From: Deltaproteobacteria bacterium UBA6967
GTDB taxonomy: Bacteria > SAR324 > NAC60-12
NCBI GenBank assembly: GCA_002450295.1
Contig: DJYX01000139.1
Coordinates: 1,094-13,336 of the forward strand
Direction of reading: 5' to 3'
Length of the DNA: 12,243 bases
The notes below the pieces were generated by a model. The model was not told the DNA's origin. It was given only the letters and a program-made list of their open reading frames with translations, and did no database searches. How positions within the stretch are numbered: position 1 is the first letter of the stretch; every line of letters begins with the position of its first letter. Shown here piece after piece: positions 7,095-12,243 of the stretch. The position numbers and the translations under genes are program-made.

Positions 7095-7120
7095 AGGTGC
7101 CCTCAACAAGGTCGGCACCT
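7095..7120. terminator. hairpin between convergent rpsI and moaD
   Basis: AGGTGCC (7095-7101) and GGCACCT (7114-7120) form a perfect 7-bp stem with a 12-base loop, 10 nt after the rpsI stop and 11 nt beyond the moaD stop on the other strand. Its position between convergent genes suggests a bidirectional transcription end. Neither side has a T run, so it is not a textbook intrinsic terminator. Confidence 0.45.
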
Positions 7121-7131
7121 CTCTCCACTTC

Positions 7132-7377
7132 TCAACCGCCACTCACCGGCGGAATCAAAGCATACTCTCCTCCTTCCTCCAAGACTTCATCAGCAACCAA
7201 ATACGTATCCCGGTAAGCGACTCTTGTGCATTGGAGTACTGGCTTTAGCGTAGGGTGGTTATGCTGTAATTTCGCCAGTAGATCAGTCACGGTACTCCCA
7301 GCTTCCAATTCCTGGTTTTTTGCTTCAGGTGGCAAGGATTCCCGTAGCATTGCGAAGGGCTTCAGCATGATTTTCAT
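7132..7377 (-). CDS. moaD: MoaD/ThiS-family sulfur carrier (molybdopterin synthase small subunit)
   Basis: An 81-residue ubiquitin-fold sulfur carrier. MoaD is adenylated and thiocarboxylated at its C-terminal Gly-Gly and then donates sulfur to make molybdopterin with MoaE. The N-terminus MKIMLKPFAMLRE, the central GSTVTDLLAKL, and the end GGEYALIPPVSGG fit MoaD better than ThiS, because ALIPPVSGG is the typical MoaD tail. The terminal Gly-Gly is intact. AGAGAG lies about 8 nt upstream of the ATG. It is the last gene of the minus-strand group, 98 nt after selD. No moaE, moaA or moeB is in the window, and a MoaD-like protein serving another sulfur-transfer pathway cannot be excluded. Confidence 0.87.
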   Translation of the reverse strand: MKIMLKPFAMLRESLPPEAKNQELEAGSTVTDLLAKLQHNHPTLKPVLQCTRVAYRDTYLVADEVLEEGGEYALIPPVSGG

Positions 7378-7475
7378 TGTGGGGCTCTCTAGATGAAGAT
7401 TTATTCTGTGTTCGTGAAAAACATGAAGTGTGTTGTTTGATGAATACTTCGGTCTCAGATGAGATATTTCTTTAA

Positions 7476-8531
7476 TTAGAAAAATCGAATTCCCTTGTCA
7501 CCTCTAGGGATGACTTGCCCGATCAAGCAGGCGTTTGGCACTCCAGCTTTGTGGAGCTGGTTCAGAGCCCTTTCTGCTTCTTCAGCGGGTAGACTGACCA
7601 ATAAACCTCCACTGGTTTGTGGGTCAACCAGCAGTTCCTGCATCACTTGCTGAGCTGGAAATTCAACATCATCCTCCACCAGTTTGCGATTTGCTTGGTT
7701 AGTTCCTGTGGTCATTCCACGTTCATACATGGCTGCCGCTTCTGGTAGCCAAGGTAATTTTTCAGTCTCTATTTCGATTGTCGCCGTAGAGCCTTGAGCA
7801 ATTTCCAGTGCATGGCCGGCCAGTCCAAATCCAGTGATGTCGGTTGCTGCATGAACATTGAAGGCTTGTAGTGTCTCGGCAGCCACCCGATTGAGTGTTA
7901 CCAACTGCCGAAAACACGCTTCGATTGCTTCCTGACTGACCCAGCCCTTCAGATTGGCATTCAGCAAAACTCCACTACCCAGAGGCTTGGTCAGTAACAG
8001 TAAATCGCCGACCCGCGCCCCATTGTTCCTCCAGATTTTTTGGGGATGAACCATGCCGGTGACTGCCAAGCCAAACTTGGGTTCTTCATCTTCGATACTG
8101 TGCCCTCCTGCTAATACAGCTCCAGCTTCTAAAATTTTTTCTGCCGCCCCTGCAATAATGCCGTGTAGGATCTCTTGTCCCAGTTTATTGGCTGGGAAAG
8201 CCAGCAGGTTTAAGCATGTGAGTGGCCGTCCCCCCATCGCATACACGTCACTGAGGGCGTTTGCCGCAGCAATCTGACCGAAGAGTCGCGGATCATCAGC
8301 GGGTGGAGTGATAAAGTCAGCTGTGGTGACTATCGCTTGGGTATCGTTGAGTTGATAGACACCAGCGTCATCACTCGTTTCAAAACCAACCAGCAGATTT
8401 GGATCAGCTTGCTGCGGCAAGGAAGAGAGCAGGTTTTTCAACCCGACCGGGTTGAGTTTGGCCGCTCAGCCGCAGGTTTTAGAGAGGCTGGTCAGCGTCG
8501 ATTTTCGAAAGAAACGTTTCAATTGTGCCAT
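7476..8531 (-). CDS. selD: selenide, water dikinase (SelD), selenocysteine-containing through in-frame UGA
   Basis: SelD makes selenophosphate from selenide and ATP, the selenium donor for selenocysteine tRNA and 2-selenouridine. A conventional reading begins at TTG 8441 and lacks the catalytic N-terminus. Translating from ATG 8531 through one in-frame TGA (8468-8466) gives 351 residues beginning with LTSLSKTCGUAAKLNP (residues 13-28), the SelD active-site motif with Sec22 at the position of E. coli Cys17 and K25 matching catalytic Lys20. Downstream motifs are intact: SDDAGVY (53-59), TTADFITP (69-76), NALSDVYAMGG (91-101), AGGHSIED (141-148), TKPLGSG (181-187), TDITGFG and DPQTSGG. A TAG directly precedes ATG 8531, so it is the only far-upstream start; its ribosome binding site is weak. 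hicB-like ends 27 nt upstream. Known SelD proteins carry Cys or Sec here, which supports recoding over a broken gene. Confidence 0.93.
8438..8455 (-). promoter_or_regulatory. bacterial SECIS-like hairpin after the selD UGA
   Basis: On the mRNA strand UCAACCC (8455-8449) pairs perfectly with GGGUUGA (8444-8438) around the four-base loop GGUC. The loop begins after 17 nt downstream of the UGA, within the roughly 16-37 nt range described for bacterial SECIS elements, and its first two bases are G. SelB would bind this structure to deliver Sec-tRNA. The recoding context makes the call likely; SelB binding itself is inferred. Confidence 0.72.
8466..8468 (-). other. selD: recoded UGA (selenocysteine codon) of selD
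   Basis: This in-frame TGA falls exactly where the SelD family has its catalytic Cys or Sec (CGU-AAK). Reading it as stop would leave a 21-codon peptide, whereas reading it as Sec joins two halves of a motif that match the family on both sides. A Cys lies two residues before it (C20-G21-U22). Confidence 0.9.
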
Positions 8532-8558
8532 CTATGGTTGTTTAAAAAAGTGGCTCGA

Positions 8559-8804
8559 TTAGGCCAGCAGTTGTGGTGTTTCATTGCGAATCAACACCTG
8601 AGGGTCTGGGTTTTTGGGAGGGACAGGTAGTCCCTGGTCGCGTAATAGTGCAACGTGATCCTGCATTCCCCAGCGTGCCTTATACAGACAGTCTTCAATT
8701 GAGTGTCCTACTCCTGTGAATCCGGATAGTTCCTCTGAGAAAAATCCAAAGATGATCGGATCTTCAGTAGCTTCGATGATCAGACTGTAGGGGAGATCAA
8801 GCAT
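8559..8804 (-). CDS. HicB-like antitoxin-family protein
   Basis: An 81-residue protein resembling the N-terminal, partial RNase H-like domain of HicB antitoxins: a beta-strand start YSLIIEATED, the strand-turn FGFFSEELSGFTGVGHSIEDCL, then a helix KARWGMQDHVALLRDQGLPVPPKNP, matching the usual HicB layout of FPDLPGC..GDTLEEALENA..L..DGEPVPEPS. It lacks the C-terminal ribbon-helix-helix or HTH DNA-binding domain found in many HicB proteins, so it probably does not autoregulate alone. The start ATG overlaps the end of the HicA-like gene by 8 nt, the common hicA-hicB order, and selD starts 27 nt downstream. A GAGAAG stretch precedes the ATG. Whether it neutralises a toxin is unknown. Confidence 0.75.
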   Translation of the reverse strand: MLDLPYSLIIEATEDPIIFGFFSEELSGFTGVGHSIEDCLYKARWGMQDHVALLRDQGLPVPPKNPDPQVLIRNETPQLLA

Positions 8805-8991
8805 GGTCTTCTCGAATCAGTAGATCTAACAGATATCGTTCAATACCCTGTGGGACACTTTGCTTGGGTCGGTAATCTAGACGAATGAGCCACTTTGCTC
8901 TCTCCTTATAATAAGTACGTTGGCTGCCACGTTCCCAGCATAGCCGAAATTCTCTCTCTTCCAAATGCTGGTGCAACTCCAGAAATGTCAT
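8797..8991 (-). CDS. HicA-like (YcfA family) protein with Gln at the catalytic His position
   Basis: A 64-residue dsRBD-like small protein that aligns with HicA mRNA interferases: a helix LELHQHLEEREFRL, the strand WERGSQRTYYKE, a second strand WLIRLDY, then VPQGIERYLLDLLI resembling the LPKGTLRSILK helix. HicA toxins carry a catalytic His in GSH-x-x-Y; here the motif is GSQRTYY, with Q24 in place of His. The protein may therefore be non-toxic, divergent, or kept for RNA binding. Its ATG overlaps the mutY stop (ATGA, 8991-8988) and its 3' end overlaps the hicB-like gene by 8 nt, so all three genes are translationally linked. The pair sits in an otherwise housekeeping operon. Confidence 0.7.
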   Translation of the reverse strand: MTFLELHQHLEEREFRLCWERGSQRTYYKERAKWLIRLDYRPKQSVPQGIERYLLDLLIREDHA

Positions 8992-10073
8992 GGGGAATCC
9001 TGATCATTTTGATTCAGCAGGCTTTGACGTAGTTGTCCGTGCGCTTTGGCCATGGCGAGTTTTGGTAGACTTTGCAAAGGATGCCACTGTTCCTCTGCCT
9101 CCAATGGAAAATCAGCCTGAATAGATGTCAGCGTACAATAAAAAGGATGCAGGGTCGCTAGGAAAGTTGTGTAGGCATGGGTCAGGGTAGGCCAATTTGT
9201 TTGTAGTTGAAAATTAGGCCGATTACGGCGCTGCCATTCGGCCTGCAGCTCGACCAAGGGCTCTTCTTCGTTTACAAGGGTTTCTGGAAACGTCCAGAGA
9301 CCCTGCATCAAACCTTGTTCTGGGCGTCGCAATAGTACTTGATTCTCGCACACGAGTACCAGCACAGCTTTCGTTACAGGAGTGGGTGCTTTTCGTCGAG
9401 TACGACGTGGAATCGTTTCCGTGGTCTGGTGAACATATGCTTGGCAGTGAGGCTGTATCGGACAGAGCAAACAACTCGGTTGCTGGACGTGACAGACTGT
9501 TGCTCCCAACTCCATTAATCCTTGGTTGAAGTTACGGGCATGTCCTTTTGGGAGCCAATCAGTGGCCACTTGCCAAAGTTTTTTTTGGGTGGAGCCAGTT
9601 TTTGGATCGGCATCTAGGTTGAGCAACCGACAAAGTACACGGATCACGTTACCATCAACAACGGGACGATCTTGCTCGAAAGCAATGCTGGCAATCGCTC
9701 CAGCGGTGTAGGGTCCAATTCCAGGAAGTTGCCGAATAGCCTCATAGTCGTTGGGAAATTCACCTGCGTGCTGTTCACAGATTTGTTTGGCTGCCCGATG
9801 AATGTTGCGAGCCCGTGCGTAGTAACCGAGACCTTCCCAGAGTTTGAGAATCGTAGCTTCGTTTGCTGCGGCTACGGATGGGATGCTCGGTAGGGCTTTC
9901 ATCCAGCGGTCATAGTAGTCAAGAACGGTTGCCACCCGGGTCTGCTGTAGCATCATCTCAGAGATCCAGACTCCGTAAGCTGGATAGTTTTTCCGCCAGG
10001 GGAGATCTCGTTGGTGTTCTGCAAACCAGATGAGCAAGGCGTTCTGTAACTGAGACAATTCGGCAGGAGGCAT
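8988..10073 (-). CDS. mutY: A/G-specific adenine DNA glycosylase
   Basis: MutY removes adenine mispaired with 8-oxoguanine. The 361 residues show the full architecture. The N-terminal glycosylase domain has LPWR (24-27), WISEMMLQQTRVATV (36-50, catalytic Glu expected at E39), the helix-hairpin-helix LPGIGPYTAGAIASIAF (116-132), and VVDGNVIRV (138-146, catalytic Asp D140). The [4Fe-4S] motif is C194-x6-C201-x2-C204-x5-C210. A C-terminal NUDIX-like domain for 8-oxoG recognition begins near residue 230, with VLVLVCENQVLLRRPEQGLMQGLWTFPE. Tyr occurs in the hairpin (GPYTAGA) where E. coli MutY has GRSTAGA, a common variant. It heads the minus-strand group and its TGA overlaps the HicA-like ATG. 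The Fe-S cluster links it loosely to the Fe-S genes elsewhere in the window. Confidence 0.96.
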   Translation of the reverse strand: MPPAELSQLQNALLIWFAEHQRDLPWRKNYPAYGVWISEMMLQQTRVATVLDYYDRWMKALPSIPSVAAANEATILKLWEGLGYYARARNIHRAAKQICEQHAGEFPNDYEAIRQLPGIGPYTAGAIASIAFEQDRPVVDGNVIRVLCRLLNLDADPKTGSTQKKLWQVATDWLPKGHARNFNQGLMELGATVCHVQQPSCLLCPIQPHCQAYVHQTTETIPRRTRRKAPTPVTKAVLVLVCENQVLLRRPEQGLMQGLWTFPETLVNEEEPLVELQAEWQRRNRPNFQLQTNWPTLTHAYTTFLATLHPFYCTLTSIQADFPLEAEEQWHPLQSLPKLAMAKAHGQLRQSLLNQNDQDSP

Positions 10074-10186
10074 TTTCTGGAAAATAAAAAGATCTGAGAG
10101 AAGAAAAAAAGACTAAAGAAATCCAAGCACTGGTCGATATGTTCATCAGGCATTCAGTGCATCGGAAGCGCCGGGCCAAAAAACGC

Positions 10187-10213
10187 TAAAGAAATTTTCT
10201 CTGGCGTCGATAA
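10187..10213 (+). promoter_or_regulatory. sigma-28 (FliA) flagellar promoter for flagellin
   Basis: TAAAGAAA (10187-10194), an 11-base spacer and GTCGATAA (10206-10213) match the sigma-28 consensus TAAA-N15-GCCGATAA, with one mismatch in the -10 box. Transcription would start near 10220, leaving a leader of about 47 nt. It places the flagellin gene in the late, FliA-dependent class. AGGA (10257-10260) is the ribosome binding site, 6 nt before the ATG. Confidence 0.85.
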
Positions 10214-10266
10214 TAACCGCAAATGGATTTCGTTTTCGTCGTTCCCTTTTTGAGTCAGGAATCTCA

Positions 10267-12012
10267 ATGGCACTTCGGGTCAATTCAAACGTCGCAGCAC
10301 TAAACGCCTTGCGCCATCTGAATCACACCGAGAAAGAACTCAGCCGCAATCTAGAGCGCCTCTCCTCAGGGCGTCGATTGAATAGAGCAGCTGACGGCCC
10401 AGCAGAACTGGTGATTTCAGAGCAGATGAAGGCGCAAATTACTGGCCTGGAACAATCGATTCGAAATTCCGAAACTTCCATCTCCATGATGCAGACCACC
10501 GAAGGTGCTCTGAGTGAAGTAAGCTCCATTCTCATTAATCTCCGCCAACTTGCAGTACACTCTGCCAACGAAGCAACTAATGATGAAAAGATGTTGCAGG
10601 CCAACCAGGGTGAAATTGAAAATCTCTTGGTGACCTTGAGCAACATCTCCAAAAATACTCAGTTCGGAACCCGTACCTTGTTAGATGGTAGCAACTCCGT
10701 CAGTGGTGTTGCAGTAGGTGATGGAATGGACTTCGTGGAAGCCAAGGAATTTACAAAAGCTTCTCCAGCTGAAGGTTACAAGATCAATATCACTCAGCCC
10801 GCAACTCGGGCCATGGCTGTTGCCGAAAACACCTTAGCGATGGAAGATATCTACAAGTCCTTCGTCATCAGTGAAGGTGGCCGGACTGTAGAAGTGAATG
10901 TCAAAGACAACTTAGATCTTTATCGAGATGTTGAGCGGTTACTCCAAGCGGCTAACACGAGTTTAGAGCCCGGGTTCAAAGAGAAAACAGAACTGGCCCT
11001 ACAGCAGCTCGTTGCTAACGAAATGCAACGCCAGATTGATCAAGCCGGTCTTAATCTTGAAGTCATGGTCTACAAACCATTGGATACACTGGGTGAGACC
11101 CTCTCTGACTTCAACAACTTGGAAGATGTATTGAACAAGCTTGAGCAATATCCTAGTGAAGAAATTCTGGGCGAGTTCAACAAATTGGCCAATGAAGAAG
11201 TGATTGTCATTCGTCATCGGGAGTATGGCAGTGAACCAACGTTTACTGTTACAACTGAGATTGATGACTTTTTCAATATGGATACTCCAGCGAATAAGGC
11301 GGTGACTGCTATCCCTGGACGAGACGTAGAGGGAACCATCGGAGGCAACCCTGAGTTTGGTGGTGGTGATCCTGCTATTGGTAGAGGTCAACTGTTAAGT
11401 GCAGCTCCAGGAACTGTGGCAGAGGGTGTAACAGTTCGTTACGGCGGAGAGCCTGATGATATAATTTACGAAGTCTTCAACCGTCGTGAAAATAAAATTG
11501 CTGGCACTCTTCTACGCCAGATGGAGCGTGGTGCAATGGTTGGGGAGGACATCGATGGCTACGTGCATGTCTCTCAGCGCTCCTTGGCCTTTCAGGTCGG
11601 ACCCAGTGAGGGGCAACAACGAAAGATCTCTATCCAGAGCATCAGCCCAACCAAGCTGGCCCGAAATATTGATAACGATAGCCAATTTCGTAGTTTGAAT
11701 GATATTGAAGTGTTGGATGTGGATTCAGCTCAAGATGCCTTGAAACTAATCGATGTGGCGGTCAGTGAGATTTCCAGTTTGCGAGGCGATCTAGGTTCTT
11801 TTCAGAAAAATGCTTTGGAGTCGAACCTGAGTAGTCTGAGAGTGACTCGAGAAAACCTTGTTTCTGCAGAGTCTACGTTAGCTGATGCCGACATGGCCGA
11901 AGAGATGAGTAGTCTGGTACGCAACCAGATCCTGATGTCTTCTGGTACTGCAATGCTGGCTCAAGCTAACCAGGTACCACAGTCGGTGCTGACCTTGTTG
12001 GAGCGAACCTGA
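10267..12012 (+). CDS. flagellin with large central domain
   Basis: A 581-residue flagellin, the secreted subunit of the flagellar filament. The conserved coiled-coil N-terminal region covers about residues 1-145: MALRVNSNVAALNALRHL, ERLSSGRRLNRAADGPAELVISEQM, then QTTEGALSEVSSILINLRQLAVHSAN and the FGTRTLLDG turn. The C-terminal region covers about 490-581, with LRGDLGSFQKNALESNLSSL, the ESTLADADMAEEM motif and QANQVPQSVLTLL near the end. The central 150-480 stretch does not resemble enteric D2/D3 domains; it is acidic, with repeated beta-type segments and a Gly-rich linker near 355-375 (GGNPEFGGGDPAIG). The size is above the usual 270-500 range but not extreme. The gene follows a sigma-28 promoter and precedes fliD. 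The symbol (fliC or fla) is left open. Confidence 0.95.
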   Translation: MALRVNSNVAALNALRHLNHTEKELSRNLERLSSGRRLNRAADGPAELVISEQMKAQITGLEQSIRNSETSISMMQTTEGALSEVSSILINLRQLAVHSANEATNDEKMLQANQGEIENLLVTLSNISKNTQFGTRTLLDGSNSVSGVAVGDGMDFVEAKEFTKASPAEGYKINITQPATRAMAVAENTLAMEDIYKSFVISEGGRTVEVNVKDNLDLYRDVERLLQAANTSLEPGFKEKTELALQQLVANEMQRQIDQAGLNLEVMVYKPLDTLGETLSDFNNLEDVLNKLEQYPSEEILGEFNKLANEEVIVIRHREYGSEPTFTVTTEIDDFFNMDTPANKAVTAIPGRDVEGTIGGNPEFGGGDPAIGRGQLLSAAPGTVAEGVTVRYGGEPDDIIYEVFNRRENKIAGTLLRQMERGAMVGEDIDGYVHVSQRSLAFQVGPSEGQQRKISIQSISPTKLARNIDNDSQFRSLNDIEVLDVDSAQDALKLIDVAVSEISSLRGDLGSFQKNALESNLSSLRVTRENLVSAESTLADADMAEEMSSLVRNQILMSSGTAMLAQANQVPQSVLTLLERT

Positions 12013-12178
12013 TGCAGAAACAATATCTTAAACTAAGCCGGTGAGAATTCACCCATGCAAGAGTAGTTGACAGCGAGTATCGAATGAGCCCACAATCAGT
12101 CGCACGATGCGACTCCAGTCAGAACCAGTGGTTACTGACACCCTCACCCATACAGATTAGGGAGGTCTCTTGGCAGAG
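12013..12178 (+). promoter_or_regulatory. flagellin-fliD intergenic region with three hairpins
   Basis: Three inverted repeats follow each other: GGTGA/TCACC (12040-12053, loop GAAT), AGTCGCA/TGCGACT (12098-12114, loop CGA), and GTCAG-AACC/GGTT-CTGAC with one bulged base (12118-12139, loop AGT). None has a T tract. A possible sigma-70 promoter is TTGACA (12067-12072), 18 bases, CACAAT (12091-12096). AGGGAGG (12159-12165) is the strong ribosome binding site for fliD. The hairpins may slow RNA decay, weaken read-through or regulate fliD translation. Confidence 0.45.
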
Positions 12179-12243
12179 ATGAACCCGAACGCGGTCATGG
12201 GATTGGGCTCAAAGCTCAACACCTCTGAAATCATTGACCGCTT
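12179..12243 (+). CDS. fliD: flagellar filament-capping protein FliD, N-terminal fragment
   Basis: Only about 21 codons are inside the window; the gene runs off the end. The translation MNPNAVMGLGSKLNTSEIIDR resembles the conserved FliD start (GLGSGLDTxxIV), the region that begins the hook-associated protein 2 family. Its position directly after flagellin supports this. AGGGAGG is about 13 nt before ATG 12179; an in-frame TTG at 12170 lies only 4 nt from it, and a TAG at 12158-12160 blocks earlier starts. ATG 12179 fits the family but the spacing is long, so TTG 12170 cannot be excluded. Confidence 0.75.
   Translation, partial: MNPNAVMGLGSKLNTSEIIDR

Noticed and set aside
7039..7248. Plus-strand open frame running from inside rpsI past its stop
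   Set aside because: It uses a different frame of rpsI and then reads antisense to moaD; no family resemblance.
8439..8441. TTG as the start of selD
   Set aside because: It would remove the catalytic Cys/Sec and Lys motif that every functional SelD needs, and it lies inside the SECIS-like hairpin.
8337..8630. Plus-strand open frame antisense to selD
   Set aside because: No recognisable protein features; it is the complement of selD and the hicB-like end.
9958..10179. Minus-strand open frames upstream of and overlapping mutY
   Set aside because: They start with TTG or overlap mutY in another frame, and show no domain features.
10201..10226. Possible sigma-54 promoter upstream of flagellin (TGGC start)
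   Set aside because: The required GC element at the fixed spacing is missing, while the sigma-28 match at 10187-10213 is much better.
12021..12046. Possible sigma-28 promoter for fliD (GCCGGTGA near 12037)
   Set aside because: The -10-like element matches poorly and no TAAA lies 15 bases upstream.
1..12243. CRISPR arrays, insertion sequences, tRNA or rRNA genes
   Set aside because: No regularly spaced direct repeats, transposase-like frames with terminal repeats, or tRNA/rRNA-like sequence were seen.

Overview
The window looks like chromosomal DNA of a flagellated, Gram-negative, selenium-using bacterium. Signs of this are ISC-type ferredoxin/A-type carrier/BolA genes, a type IV pilin-like protein, a sigma-28 flagellin promoter, a complete MutY and a SelD. 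The flagellin and L13 sequences and the mixed gene order suggest a deltaproteobacterial or SAR324-like lineage, but that placement is a low-confidence inference. I see no phage, insertion sequence, CRISPR, rRNA or tRNA. The gene content is mostly housekeeping, with one toxin-antitoxin-like pair.

Layout: (1) 69-2050 (+) is a tight five-gene run: adrenodoxin-type [2Fe-2S] ferredoxin, A-type Fe-S carrier, IbaG-type BolA, a pseudopilin coupled to bolA by an ATGA overlap, and dUTPase. (2) 2051-2368 has no convincing gene. (3) 2369-3844 (+) is protein-L-isoaspartate methyltransferase followed by a DUF1295 membrane reductase-like protein. (4) 3815-4585 (-) is a PrsW-family membrane protease, overlapping DUF1295 tail to tail. 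(5) 4688-6124 (+) is a three-domain diguanylate cyclase (cNMP-binding, atypical receiver, GGEEF). (6) 6230-7085 (+) is rplM-rpsI with a good promoter and a structured leader. (7) 10073 down to 7132 (-) is mutY-hicA-like-hicB-like-selD-moaD, the first three genes overlapping. (8) 10267-12012 (+) is a large flagellin behind a near-consensus sigma-28 promoter, then a hairpin-rich spacer and the start of fliD, cut by the window end.

The most notable point is selD. Read conventionally, the gene starts at a TTG (8441) and lacks its catalytic N-terminus. Reading through one in-frame UGA (8468-8466) restores a full-length SelD with the family motif and selenocysteine at the catalytic position (Sec22). 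A hairpin with a G-starting loop sits 17 nt downstream of the UGA, as expected for a bacterial SECIS element. This SelD is therefore very likely a selenoprotein. The moaD downstream fits a molybdopterin/selenium theme such as Mo-dependent selenoenzymes, but no such enzyme lies in the window.

Other oddities are a HicA-like protein with Gln in place of the catalytic His, a pseudopilin with a calcium-loop-like segment in an Fe-S gene cluster, a receiver domain with Arg replacing the conserved Lys, and three consecutive stem-loops between flagellin and fliD.
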